Shown: piece by piece, positions 41,732 through 50,606 of the stretch
Numbering within the stretch: position 1 is the stretch's first letter
Layout: the number at the start of each line of letters is the position of its first letter
Assembly: GCF_003863365.1 (NCBI RefSeq)
Contig: NZ_RQXT01000049.1
Location: 1-52,957 of the forward strand
Source: Mesorhizobium tamadayense
GTDB taxonomy: Bacteria; Pseudomonadota; Alphaproteobacteria; Rhizobiales; Rhizobiaceae
Direction: 5' to 3'
Length of the DNA stretch: 52,957 nucleotides
The notes under the pieces: model-generated
What the model saw: only the letters and a program-made list of their open reading frames with translations
Databases searched by the model: none
What the model was told of the DNA's origin: nothing
Program-made: the position numbers and the translations under genes

Positions 41732-43307
41732 ATGTCGCCCCGCCCTGATTCGTTGCCATCGGATCCTGCCGAGCTGCAGAGAATCGTTCTGGCTCTTGAA
41801 GCCGAGAACGCGGAGCTGCGCGTCTATGCCGATCTGCTTCGGCAGATGATCTTCGGGGCAAAATCGGAGAAGCTGGCCGTCCTCGATCCGACGCAGATCG
41901 CGCTCGATCTCGGCGACCTCTGCGAGGTGCCGGCCGCGGCCAATGACGATGCCGCCGAAGACAAGGATCGTCCGCGACGCAAGCACCGGTCGGCATCGCG
42001 CAACATGGGTGCCCTGCCGAAGCATCTGCCGCGCTGCGAGGAAGTGATCGAGCCGCAGAGCACAGTCTGCTCCTGTTGCGGACTTTCCCTCCATCGCATC
42101 GGCGAGGATATCAGCGAGGGCCCTCGATATCGTTCCGGCACTGCTGCGCGTGATCCGCACGATCCGGCCCAAATACGCCTGCCGGGCCTGCGAGGCCCAT
42201 GTCGTCCAGGCGCCGGCGCGAGCGCGAGTAATGGACGGGGGCATGGCAACGACGGCGCTGGTGGCGCATGTGGTTGTCTCCAAGTTCGCCTGGCATCTTC
42301 CGCTCTATCGCCAGTCGCAGATCTTCTCGGGTTACGGCATCCATCTCGACCGGGGCACGCTCGGCGGCTGGGTCGGACGGGCCGCCTGGTGGCTGAGGCC
42401 GCTTTACGATCGCCTGCTTGCCTTCATCCGCTCGCAGCCGCGGGTGTTCTGTGACGAAACGCCTCTGCCGCGACTTGATCCGGGACGCAAGCGGACGAAA
42501 GTCTGCCAATTGTGGGCGCAGGCCGTCGATGATCGTCCCTGGCAGGGACCGGCACCGCCGGCAGTCGGCTATGTGTTTGCAGAAAGCCGGGGAACCGGAG
42601 AGATCGAGACGCAGCTTTCAACGTTCGGCGGCATTCTCCAGGTTGATGGCTATGCGGCCTACAAGAGCCTGGCGAAGCGGCGGCGCAAGAGCAATATCGC
42701 ACCCTTGCAGCTTGCCTTTTGTCTGGCCCACGCTCGGCGCAAGTTCGTCGAGGTGGTCAAGACGACGGGCTCGAGCGAGGCGCTGGCGGTGGTCGCCGCT
42801 ATTGCCGAGATCTACCGGATCGAGCAATGCATCCGCGGCAGGAGCGCCGAGCAGCGCCTGTCGGTGCGCAAGGCCGAGAGTGCTCCGCTGATGGCGGCAC
42901 TGAAGGAGCGGCTGGAGACGCTGATCGATGAGGTCTCGGCCAAGTCGTCGCTCGGCAAGGCCGTCGCCTACACGCTGGCGCATTGGCATGGGCTGACAGC
43001 CTTCCTCACGGACGGACGGATCGAAGTCGATAGCAACGTCGTCGAGCGTTCGCTCAAGCCGGTTTGCCTGACGAGGAAGAATAGCCTTTTTGTTGGATCC
43101 GCCCGCGGTGGCGAGACTTGGGCGGTGCTGGCATCACTGGTCAACTCGGCACGGCTCAATGGTCTCGATCCCGAAACCTGGCTCGCCGACGTGCTCGAGC
43201 AGATCGTCTCGGGTGCCATTCCGGTCAATCGGCTCGACGAGCTCTTGCCGTGGAATTGGAAGGCAGACCGGGAAGCACGGGGCCAACTGGAGCGTGTGGC
43301 GGCATGA
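41732..43307 (+). pseudogene. tnpC: IS66 transposase TnpC, frameshifted
   Basis: The N-terminal frame starts with ATG at 41732 (AGGG upstream) and carries the leucine-zipper-like L-E-A-E-N-A-E-L-R-V-Y and Zn-finger C-S-C-C-G parts. At the GGG run at 42118-42120 one extra base shifts the frame; the reading resumes as A-L-D-I-V-P-A-L-L-R-V-I-R-T and continues through the DDE domain (V-F-C-D-E-T-P, Q-V-D-G-Y-A-A-Y, the N-V-V-E-R-S-L-K-P region) to 43307. Read across the shift it is full length. It is a mutation, a sequencing error or, less likely, programmed frameshifting. Confidence 0.88.
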
Positions 43308-43909
43308 TCGCTCGTCGGTCAAAAGGGCCCGTCGCCGCTCGGCCCGCCGCGGCTTCCTCGGTTGTGCCTTCGCGCCCGATGCTGGACGATGCGGCCTTCG
43401 AGACGTTCTTGCACAAGCAGCGGCCGCATCCGCCGGTCTTCGGCATGGATGGGCTCGACGGCTATCTGACGGCGCTCATCATCGGTCCGCGCTTTATCGA
43501 CCCGCGCCAATGGATTCCTTTGTTTGCAGGCGAGCAAGCGTTGATGGCGCTCGAAGGCACGACCGAGGCGCTCGCCGTTCAGACGCTGGTTGCCAACTAC
43601 AATCGCATCTCGGTCGGGCTCGGCGAAACGCCGGAGACCTGGCGTCCGCGCCTTGCGCGACAGGAGGACGGCACATTCGACGCCTTCGAATGGTCGACCG
43701 CCTTCCTGCTTGCCACCGGCTACGCCACAAGGCTCTGGCGCCCCGTTCTCCACGGCCATGCCAAGACCGGCGACATCATCGCCCCGATCCGGGATACAAC
43801 GGGGCTGAACTCCCGTCTCGACGACGCGGGGGTCGCCGCCGTTGCAAAAGCGGTCGTCGCCATCCGCTCGTACTTCATGCCCAAGCGAGTCAAAGCGGCC
43901 CGCATCTGA
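43304..43909 (+). CDS. UPF0149/YecA-family protein, IS66 passenger
   Basis: 201 residues. The segment H-P-P-V-F-G-M-D-G-L-D-G-Y-L-T-A-L-I-I-G-P and the following W-I-P-L-F match UPF0149 (YgfB/YecA). It lacks the C-terminal SEC-C zinc motif of longer YecA proteins. The ATG overlaps the tnpC stop, and the gene lies within the inverted repeats, so it moves with the element. Its role is unknown. Confidence 0.83.
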   Translation: MIARRSKGPVAARPAAASSVVPSRPMLDDAAFETFLHKQRPHPPVFGMDGLDGYLTALIIGPRFIDPRQWIPLFAGEQALMALEGTTEALAVQTLVANYNRISVGLGETPETWRPRLARQEDGTFDAFEWSTAFLLATGYATRLWRPVLHGHAKTGDIIAPIRDTTGLNSRLDDAGVAAVAKAVVAIRSYFMPKRVKAARI

Positions 43910-43958
43910 CCCTGCCTCTGTCAACCAAGGACAGCCGTGCGGTGCTCGTGACGCTTAC

Positions 43959-43966
43959 GACTGAAC
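43959..43966. repeat. Right copy of 8-bp target-site duplication
   Basis: GACTGAAC, identical to the copy at 40776-40783. Confidence 0.9.
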
Positions 43967-44110
43967 CTGCCAGCCATTGCCAGGAGGAGCAGCCGCGGGA
44001 GCGGAAACGTTTTGTCAGCATACAATTGGGTCACGTTGCAGAGCATCTCTCCGAACCACTGCGCCGGTGCTATGGTGGCCGGCACTCATCAATCGGCAAG
44101 GATATGAGGC

Positions 44111-44463
44111 ATGCCCGGAGTCACCCGCCGTACATTTCTGGCGTTCACCGCCGTTGCGTCTGTCGTTGAACCGACGTTTGCTGAAGGTGAAGGAAGTTCA
44201 CGCGAATTGCAGGCCCTGATCGCAACCCACGGGACCGCCTATGACGCGCTCCACAGGGTTGTTCATCGAGCGGGGAGCAGCAGCCACGACCGAAAGAGGC
44301 AGACCAGATTGAAGAGGAGGCGTTGCTGGCCGTCTGCTCCTTTCCTGCGATCAGCCGAGGCGACCGCCGGGCCAAGGTCGAATACCTGTTGACCGTTGAG
44401 GCACGGGGCGAACTCGACCTGGAAGAGCACATGCAGGCCATCCTGCTCTCGATGCGGGGCTGA
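44111..44463 (+). pseudogene. Conserved rhizobial hypothetical protein, frameshifted
   Basis: The first frame begins with a Tat-like start (T-R-R-T-F-L-A-F-T-A-V-A-S) and continues L-Q-A-L-I-A-T-H-G-T-A-Y-D-A-L. A frameshift near 44290-44310 moves the reading into D-Q-I-E-E-E-A-L-L-A-V-C-S-F-P, then K-V-E-Y-L-L-T-V-E-A-R-G-E-L-D-L and a stop at 44461. Joined, this matches a short hypothetical protein common in rhizobia (ALLAVCSFP and ARGELDL motifs). The function is unknown. Confidence 0.6.
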
Positions 44464-44744
44464 AGGCGCGGGCGATCAAGCGGGCCGGTGAACTGCTGAA
44501 GGAGTTCGATGGCCGGGGCGGTGACACCAAAAGTGTCGGTGGCGACACTTTTGATCGGCCCTCACAGCGGCAGGCCTCCGAGGAGGCAGGCATGTCGATG
44601 CGTCAGCAGGTCACCGCCGTCCGCGTCGCCAACGTGCCGGCGCGTGGACTGGCTATGAATTTCCGTTGCCGCGCTCGCCGTGGTGGACGGAAAGGTTCTC
44701 GCTTGGCGCTCTTTGAAAGCATGCGCACGCTGATGATGCATTAG
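44451..44744 (+). pseudogene. Fragment of a phage/plasmid-type DNA-binding protein
   Basis: An open frame reads A-R-A-I-K-R-A-G-E-L-L-K-E-F-D, then P-S-Q-R-Q-A-S-E-E-A-G-M-S and R-Q-Q-V-T-A-V-R-V-A-N-V-P-A. This resembles mid-sections of ParB-like or methylase-associated proteins of mobile elements. The true N-terminus is missing and the C-terminus after V-P-A is unrelated. It contains a perfect hairpin at 44528-44553. Confidence 0.5.
44528..44553. repeat. Perfect 11-bp inverted repeat with 4-base loop
   Basis: CAAAAGTGTCG (44528-44538) and CGACACTTTTG (44543-44553) flank GTGG. The stem would be very stable. It lies inside a protein-like frame, so it may be partly coding coincidence, a relic of a regulatory site or a terminator-like element. 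Confidence 0.7.
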
Positions 44745-44821
44745 CTGGGTGACGCACGCGCTAATGTCCGCGCTTCATGAAGATCGGAACCTGCTAAAGT
44801 GGGTAAAGACACTACTTCGAT

Positions 44822-45772
44822 TCAATAACCCCGTTCGAGGTCGATCTTGTTGGACAGAGGCTCTCCTCTTGCGACTTGACCGCAGAGATCGGCGACCTGG
44901 TCGATTCCAGAATCCACCCAGAAGCTCGCGACATGAGGTGTGATGGTCACCCTGGGATGAGTCCACAACGGCGATGAAGCCTCCAGCGGTTCACGCTCAA
45001 ACACGTCAAGACAGGCACCAGAAAGCTGACCTTCGTCGAGAGCGCGGATCAGGTCGGCTTCGTTGACATGCGCGCCCCTGCCGACATTCACAAGGTAGGC
45101 ACCTCGCTTCATTTTTCCAAAGGCACTGGAGTTCAGTATCCCACGAGTGTCACCAGTCAGGGGAAGTGAACAGATAACGTAGTCCCGACTTGTGAGTGCG
45201 TCCGCAAGCTGGGCACGGCAAAAGTAACTATGTATACCAGGAAGCGTCTTTTGACGACGAGACCAGACTGCCGTGTCGTACCCCAAGTCTGCAAACAGCT
45301 TTGCGGCCCAGCCACCGATACGGCCCGCGCCCAGCACAACAATTCTTGTCCCGGAGATCTTCCGCGGCGCGATCGGATTCCAAAACTTTCGGGCTTGCAG
45401 ACTCATGTAATCTGCAACATGCCGTTGCTGGCAGAGAACGCGAAGGACGATGTACTGCACCACTTCCGAAGCCTGCTCACGAGTTGCGAGCCTGATGAGC
45501 GGAACACTCTTGGGAAAACTCTGAAGATCAATACCCTCGACACCGGCTCCCAAATAGACGACAGCGTTTAGCCCCGTCATGGGTTCAAAAAAGCCAGGAC
45601 TGGCGCCCTTGTCGATCAGCACAATATCTATGTCACTTTTGTTCCCGGCGTCTGGCCAAAGCCTGAACTCCAACTGCGGCACACGGGTTTTCAGCTCAGC
45701 AGCCCATACTTGTGCATCAATGTAGTCAGGATACTCATTGACCATCAGAACCGTGATGGGCCCGCCTAACAC
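44822..45772 (-). CDS. D-2-hydroxyacid dehydrogenase (glyoxylate/hydroxypyruvate reductase A-like)
   Basis: 316 residues. The NAD loop is G-A-G-R-I-G-G-W-A-A-K-L-F. Active-site residues are the Arg in V-N-V-G-R-G, the Glu in D-V-F-E-R-E-P-L, and the His in I-T-P-H-V-A-S. It resembles GhrA, which reduces glyoxylate and hydroxypyruvate with NAD(P)H. A GTG start at 45772 is strongly supported by GGGAGGAG about six bases upstream. It is alone on its strand. Its codon use looks less GC-biased than that of the transport operons, which may indicate transfer. Confidence 0.87.
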   Translation of the reverse strand: MLGGPITVLMVNEYPDYIDAQVWAAELKTRVPQLEFRLWPDAGNKSDIDIVLIDKGASPGFFEPMTGLNAVVYLGAGVEGIDLQSFPKSVPLIRLATREQASEVVQYIVLRVLCQQRHVADYMSLQARKFWNPIAPRKISGTRIVVLGAGRIGGWAAKLFADLGYDTAVWSRRQKTLPGIHSYFCRAQLADALTSRDYVICSLPLTGDTRGILNSSAFGKMKRGAYLVNVGRGAHVNEADLIRALDEGQLSGACLDVFEREPLEASSPLWTHPRVTITPHVASFWVDSGIDQVADLCGQVARGEPLSNKIDLERGY

Positions 45773-46263
45773 TTCGCTCCTCCCAGTTTCAGGTAATTAG
45801 GCTAATTAGACATCCACCGGATAACCGGTCTGAGGTTTGCGCAAATTGGCACCAGTAGCAAGACCAGACCCCGGCAAAATGGCGTTGGTGATCCGCCAAA
45901 GCCGTGATGTCTGCCCGTTGCTGGCTTGGACGTCTGAGGTCGGCGATATGTGGGTCCAGACCGTTACGCAGTTTTCTTCAGCGCCGAGGTTGCGGATAGA
46001 GCGCACCCGCCACGGGCAATCTAGTGTAGGCCGACATGAGTCCGTCGGACAATTTGAAGGCTTTGCTGGCACAAGGACATCAGCCAAGCGCCACACGCCC
46101 CGATTGACAGGCCAACGAGAAATGGACGGCGAGACAAATTCCCGAACTCGGCGCTAACGACGGACCTGAGCCCGTCCGCTATAGCACGTGCTTGCCGGCG
46201 GTCTCGCGGGCTGAGGCCGCTACAAGTTATCCATGAATCGCGGGGACCGAAGGGACAAACAAA
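45773..46263. other. Intergenic region, no gene recognised
   Basis: Short frames on both strands have no ribosome sites and no familiar motifs. It should hold the promoter for the GhrA-like gene (leftward) and for the secreted protein at 46264. Confidence 0.5.
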
Positions 46264-46785
46264 ATGAGAAACATCCTGATCGCCGCACTGGCGATACTTA
46301 TCCCGGCAACCGCAAATGCTGGTGCCGACCCGGACCAGCAAATAAAATGGGAAAATATCGGAAACTGGGCTATCACGGTCAGTAAGAACTCAGGTGTGTG
46401 CGTTGCAGGGGCAGACTTCGATGGTGGTACTTTTATCGGCATTTCGGCCAAGAATGATGGCACCGCCGGGCTATTAGTTAGCAATAACCTCTGGAAGGAT
46501 GACTTCTTCAAAGGCGGGAAGTACGCCGTCACCCTAGAGCTTGATGGACGTGCAGCGACCTTGACTGGCTATGCCACAGACGATGGGTCTCTTTTCTTCA
46601 GCTTAACTCAAGCATTCATTGTCGACTTCGCCCTTAAGGATGCTTTCGGAATTTCATTCTATGGAAACTCAATGGGACGGTACAGTCTTGCTTACACTAA
46701 ACGGGCCGTCGGCTCGCTAATTGCCTGCCAGCAGAGCATGGACGAGGCTCGTATTGGCTCAGCCGATCAATCCGTCTCATACTGA
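46264..46785 (+). CDS. Secreted protein of unknown function
   Basis: 173 residues with a clear signal peptide (R-N-I-L-I-A-A-L-A-I-L-I-P-A-T-A-N-A, cut after A-N-A). The mature part is rich in Gly, Asp and aromatic residues (for example C-V-A-G-A-D-F-D-G-G-T and G-Y-A-T-D-D-G-S-L-F-F), suggesting a beta-rich fold. Two cysteines, one early and one near the end, could form a disulfide. No family is recognised. It is the first of several small exported or hypothetical proteins on the plus strand. Confidence 0.65.
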   Translation: MRNILIAALAILIPATANAGADPDQQIKWENIGNWAITVSKNSGVCVAGADFDGGTFIGISAKNDGTAGLLVSNNLWKDDFFKGGKYAVTLELDGRAATLTGYATDDGSLFFSLTQAFIVDFALKDAFGISFYGNSMGRYSLAYTKRAVGSLIACQQSMDEARIGSADQSVSY

Positions 46786-46886
46786 GTTTCATCGGCAGTT
46801 ATTTTCAATGAATTAAAGGGGGCGGAGTAGATTGTAGGGCCTCCCAATTCCGGACGATGGCTGCTCAAAAAACCGGGACAATCTAA

Positions 46887-47159
46887 ATGAAATTTCGCCT
46901 GACTATCGCCGGACTTGCCGCAAGCCTTGCAATCACCGGCTGCATGTCAACGGAAGAACTCGCCGCTCGCGATGATCAAACCTGCCGCAGCTACGGCGCT
47001 CGGCCCGGCACAGACGCCTTTGTCAATTGCCGGGTTGGGCAGGACCAGACGCGGGTCATGAAGGAGCAGGCTTCAGCGCAACGGCAAATTGCATCCCAGC
47101 AGGCTTACTGGAACACGGTCACTGCAATGCAGCGGGCCGGCAAGACCTTCACCTACTAA
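46887..47159 (+). CDS. Small lipoprotein
   Basis: 90 residues. The signal peptide ends in a lipobox, I-T-G-C at 16-19, so it is probably lipid-anchored. The mature part includes R-D-D-Q-T-C-R-S-Y-G-A-R-P-G-T-D-A-F-V-N-C, which matches small lipoproteins frequent in rhizobia, with two cysteines that may pair. The last third is Gln rich. The function is unknown. Confidence 0.78.
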   Translation: MKFRLTIAGLAASLAITGCMSTEELAARDDQTCRSYGARPGTDAFVNCRVGQDQTRVMKEQASAQRQIASQQAYWNTVTAMQRAGKTFTY

Positions 47160-47171
47160 GCCCACCGCTCA

Positions 47172-48077
47172 ATGCTTCTCCAAGAAGACCCTCAAGCGTT
47201 CATGGAGATTATCAAAAACCATGACGCCGAAACGCGGTTCAAGAGCCTGCAAACTTTTGACGATATCGTGACATGCGAAATCATGCGCCACGGCATCTTT
47301 AGTGATGGCTCAGAATTGCCAAGCCTCACGCGCCTCTACAATGAATTCTTCTTGCCTGCACCAACATCCAGACGAAAGGAAGTTTTTGAGCACGTCAAGG
47401 TAATAGTGACGGGACTTGGCGGCTGGACTGCGGCGGCGTTCACGCCGTTCATGATCCTCGACGATGATATCGGGATCGTTTCGACCGCGACCATAGACTA
47501 CGTCAGCCTTGCGCCGTTAATCGATGGCGACCCGATGAGCCGGCCCAAAGATGTGGTGACCATGATCACGAAAGCCATTCCGCGCAATCCGGCGGCGTTG
47601 TTTGGCGGGCTGCTCGCGCTCGGCGATCCAAGAGTTTGCTTGCTCATCATGCCACTGCGTCACGGATTCGATGCCAATGACGCTGAGATCGTCTCAAATT
47701 GCCACTCTGGCTTCACCACCAAGAGTGCTGTGGAGTTCTATCTCGACTGGCTCAGGGAACTTATCGACCGGCAAGACGATGAAGGCTTGAGCGTATTCGG
47801 CCACGTGGCTGCGGGTCTCTATCGCCTCGCGGCTGTGCATCGAGCAACGCCGTTCATAAATGACGGCCTACGCCCGTTTCCGGTTCCCAGCGACGAAATT
47901 ACCGGAGGTTGGTCCAGCATGACGAGGATCGAACCGGAAGAATTCGCGAGTTCGATCTCTGGCAGGCTGTACGATCTGGAGCGGCGAGAACGGGCTCCCA
48001 AAGTCATGCCGCACGTAATCCGAGCTTTCGGCCTGAAACCAAGGACGCCGCCGACTGACACCTCGCATACACATTAG
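47172..48077 (+). CDS. Hypothetical protein
   Basis: 301 residues, starting 12 bases after the lipoprotein stop. There is no signal peptide. It has a hydrophobic middle (G-G-W-T-A-A-A-F-T-P-F-M-I-L) with acidic D-D-D, and later L-F-G-G-L-L-A-L-G-D. No family is recognised. It is likely real because of its length, consistent composition and tight spacing. Confidence 0.6.
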   Translation: MLLQEDPQAFMEIIKNHDAETRFKSLQTFDDIVTCEIMRHGIFSDGSELPSLTRLYNEFFLPAPTSRRKEVFEHVKVIVTGLGGWTAAAFTPFMILDDDIGIVSTATIDYVSLAPLIDGDPMSRPKDVVTMITKAIPRNPAALFGGLLALGDPRVCLLIMPLRHGFDANDAEIVSNCHSGFTTKSAVEFYLDWLRELIDRQDDEGLSVFGHVAAGLYRLAAVHRATPFINDGLRPFPVPSDEITGGWSSMTRIEPEEFASSISGRLYDLERRERAPKVMPHVIRAFGLKPRTPPTDTSHTH

Positions 48078-48300
48078 AAACGTGAAGGCCGATCTCCTCG
48101 ATTTCAGCGGCCCTACTGGCGTGCTGTTCTACCTTGCCGGACGGCAGCCGCACTGCTAGATACCGCGCTGCATCCAGAGAGGGCTCCGGCCCCGCCAACC
48201 AGCCTTGACCGGCAACGGTGGTGAAGACGATGTGGCCCTCAATGGGCAACAGTAGGTCGGCAGCCCTCCAGATGTGTGCGAAACGACGGAGGGCATTTTC

Positions 48301-48873
48301 ATGCTGACAAGACGAGGTTTTCTGATCGGCGCGGGCGGTCTGCTCACGGCGGCATTCACAAAGGATGCGCAATCCTTCATTCGCAGGACTGGGCAGCGCC
48401 TGCTTGCCTCACCTGCGGAGGTGGCGCAGACCATGTACTGGTATGAAGGGGGAGACCAGGGCTACCTTCTCACAATCGGCCCTTGGGCCTTCTGTCCACC
48501 GCCGCCAACCTGGCGCGAGTTCTTCACCAGCGAGGACGTCGGACACCGCACCGAACCCGAAATTCACGCCATCTGGGAAGAGCACGGGATCGGCCCGGAA
48601 AACTACGACGATCCGGTCGGAGGATGGTTCTGGGAAACCCGCTTCGATCTCGAGACCGGTCCGTGCGCCAGAGCCTACCGCCTGCTGCAGAAGTTGGATC
48701 TTGGCCCAAAACTCAGGTGCGGGAGCGATGAGCCCCATCTGGTATTCTGCGAGGGTGACGTCGCCAACGACGACAGCCGGTGGGTCGATGCAAGAGATCA
48801 ACTCACGCTCTCCCTCGTGCAGGCCCGGCTGATAGATCTGAAGCTCCCCATCCGGATCGCACAGGGGGTTTGA
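48301..48873 (+). CDS. Tat-exported hypothetical protein
   Basis: 190 residues with a twin-arginine start (L-T-R-R-G-F-L-I-G-A-G-G-L-L-T-A-A). The mature part is Trp and Pro rich: M-Y-W-Y-E-G-G-D, W-A-F-C-P-P-P-P-T-W-R-E-F-F, G-G-W-F-W-E-T-R-F-D. GGAGGG lies about seven bases before the ATG, which decides this start over one at 48274. No enzyme family is recognised. Tat export suggests that it folds or binds a cofactor before export. Confidence 0.68.
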   Translation: MLTRRGFLIGAGGLLTAAFTKDAQSFIRRTGQRLLASPAEVAQTMYWYEGGDQGYLLTIGPWAFCPPPPTWREFFTSEDVGHRTEPEIHAIWEEHGIGPENYDDPVGGWFWETRFDLETGPCARAYRLLQKLDLGPKLRCGSDEPHLVFCEGDVANDDSRWVDARDQLTLSLVQARLIDLKLPIRIAQGV

Positions 48874-48931
48874 GGGTTCCCGACATGACGGAAAATGGTA
48901 TGACGCCGACCGCCGGCGGCCGAGCCCCGAG

Positions 48932-49134
48932 ATGACAAGGCATAGCCCGGGCGGGCCAATCGAGCCTTACGCTTGCCGCTGTTGCGGCTGGGTGACACGG
49001 TGCCGGGCGAGGCCGAGGCACGTCTCTGCATACGGTGTGAACGTTTCGAGGGTGATGTGCATCCGGCAATGACCGCAGCGCGGATTGGGGCACACAATGC
49101 CCGCATCATGGGCACGATCAAGAAATGGGACTGA
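48932..49134 (+). pseudogene. Small zinc-ribbon-like protein, probably frameshifted
   Basis: The ATG frame gives Y-A-C-R-C-C-G-W-V-T. A second frame continues E-A-E-A-R-L-C-I-R-C-E-R-F-E-G-D and ends I-K-K-W-D at 49132-49134. Together they form a two-knuckle Cys pattern like small rhizobial zinc-ribbon proteins of about 70 residues. The span is not a multiple of three, so one base is gained or lost near 48990-49005. Confidence 0.5.
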
Positions 49135-49263
49135 GGCGGGGGATCCTGTATTCTGCAGAGCGTAAGCTGATCGCCCGTGGGCGGTTTACCCAAGCGCGGG
49201 GAAGGGGGGCGGCCCCAAGTCAGGCAGGTCAATATTCGCTCATCCCTTGGAGGAGCTTTCGCA

Positions 49264-50226
49264 ATGGCCCGAATTGGCGGTTTCCTGCTGGTCATGTTCA
49301 TCGCCATAGCGACCACGATCGGTTTGGCTTTCTTCCTTTACACGAACGAGCTTGGTCGGCTCCGTGACGCCGTCAGCCGAGGCAGTCTGGTCGCCACCCT
49401 CGACATCGGCCCGATCGAATACGCCGACAGCGGTGCGGGCATTCCGCTGCTGTCGATCCACGGCGCCGGCGGCGGCTTTGACCAAGGCCTTGCCCTTGCT
49501 GCCGATCTTGTGGGTGGGGGTTTTCGGGTCATCGCGCCGTCGCGCTTCGGCTATCTGCGCACACCCATTCCGCGAGACTCCTCTCCAGCCGCGCAGGGCG
49601 ACGCGCACGCGGCATTGCTTTCTAAACTGAATGTTCCCAAAGCGGTGGTTGTCGGTGTTTCGGCCGGCGCCCGTTCAGCGGTCGAGCTGACACTCCGGCA
49701 CCCTGACAAGGTCGCCGCCCTCATTCTGATCGTCCCAGCTCTTTATTCGCCCACCAGTCCGGTTGCGATCGATGTGAGCCGCGGCAACAAGTTCGCATTC
49801 TGGGCCGTCAGTGCTGGAGGCGATTTCGCTTGGTGGGCCGCCGAGAATATCGCACCGTCGATACTCATTCGCTTTCTAGGCGTTCGACCGGCGCTGGTAG
49901 CGGCTGCGCCCCAGGCCGAGAGGAGCCGCGTCATGAGCTTCGTCAGGGGCGTTGAACCGCTGTCGCTGCGCTTGCCCGGTGTCAATATCGACAGCGCTCC
50001 CGAGCTACATGAGCTGCCGCTGGAACAAATAACTGCGCCGACAATATTCATCTCCGCGCGTGACGACCTGTTCAACACGCTGCCGGCAGCTGAGTTCGCA
50101 GCGGCCAGGATCCCCGGTGCCAAGCTGGTCGTCTACGACACAGGCGGACATCTTTTGGTCGGACGGGTGAAGGAGATTCGCATAGCAGTCCGCACCTTTC
50201 TAGCTGGCGCGGGCCTGATCCCGTGA
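49264..50226 (+). CDS. Membrane-anchored alpha/beta hydrolase
   Basis: 320 residues. An N-terminal helix (F-L-L-V-M-F-I-A-I-A-T-T-I-G-L-A-F-F-L) anchors or exports it. The hydrolase fold follows: an oxyanion loop I-H-G-A-G-G-G-F-D, nucleophile elbow G-V-S-A-G-A, Asp in S-A-R-D-D, and His in T-G-G-H. The start at 49264 has GGAGGAG about ten bases upstream; a longer frame from 49177 lacks one. The substrate is unknown; esters or lactones are likely. Confidence 0.83.
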   Translation: MARIGGFLLVMFIAIATTIGLAFFLYTNELGRLRDAVSRGSLVATLDIGPIEYADSGAGIPLLSIHGAGGGFDQGLALAADLVGGGFRVIAPSRFGYLRTPIPRDSSPAAQGDAHAALLSKLNVPKAVVVGVSAGARSAVELTLRHPDKVAALILIVPALYSPTSPVAIDVSRGNKFAFWAVSAGGDFAWWAAENIAPSILIRFLGVRPALVAAAPQAERSRVMSFVRGVEPLSLRLPGVNIDSAPELHELPLEQITAPTIFISARDDLFNTLPAAEFAAARIPGAKLVVYDTGGHLLVGRVKEIRIAVRTFLAGAGLIP

Positions 50227-50606
50227 ACCGATGCCATGCGACGTCGCGTACGCTCCTGAGAGCCCTCGCGTCCGCCAAAAAGGAAAGGTCGCATTCCGCG
50301 GCTGTTCAGTTGTTGTCAGGGCCACCTGAAGGCCATCCGGCCGTGGTGCGAGTGTCCGGTTCAGAGAAGCGCCGATAGGAGCGCATTGGCAATCTGCCAT
50401 CGTGGCCCCCCGGGCACGCCCCCGGCGTTTGTCGGTAGCGGGGGTGGGGGTGGCTTTGTGGGACCCGTTTCGGGCGCGCCCGACCGACAACCTAGTTCAC
50501 AGGTCGGGACCTCCTCATGGCCGGCCGTCGAGCGTGGTGCGGCAGGCTGGGCGCGCGACCGTGCCGAACCCTCGAGAAATCTGAAGCATGGCAAGACGAC
50601 ACTACT
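50227..50606. other. Intergenic region, no gene recognised
   Basis: It includes a G-rich tract near 50440-50455. A minus-strand frame with a Pro run (50361-50594) was considered but has no start signal or family. Confidence 0.45.

Larger units (their letters stand above)
40784..43958 (+). mobile_element. Complete IS66-family insertion sequence (3175 bp) with UPF0149 passenger
   Basis: The ends are imperfect inverted repeats. GTGAGCGTGACGAGCATCCC at the left and the reverse complement of the right end, GTAAGCGTCACGAGCACCGC, agree at 16 of 20 positions. GACTGAAC flanks both sides. Inside are tnpA, tnpB, tnpC and a fourth gene of the UPF0149/YecA family, in that order and overlapping. TnpC has a frameshift, so the copy may be inactive unless helped in trans. 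Intact target duplications imply a fairly recent insertion. Confidence 0.93.
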
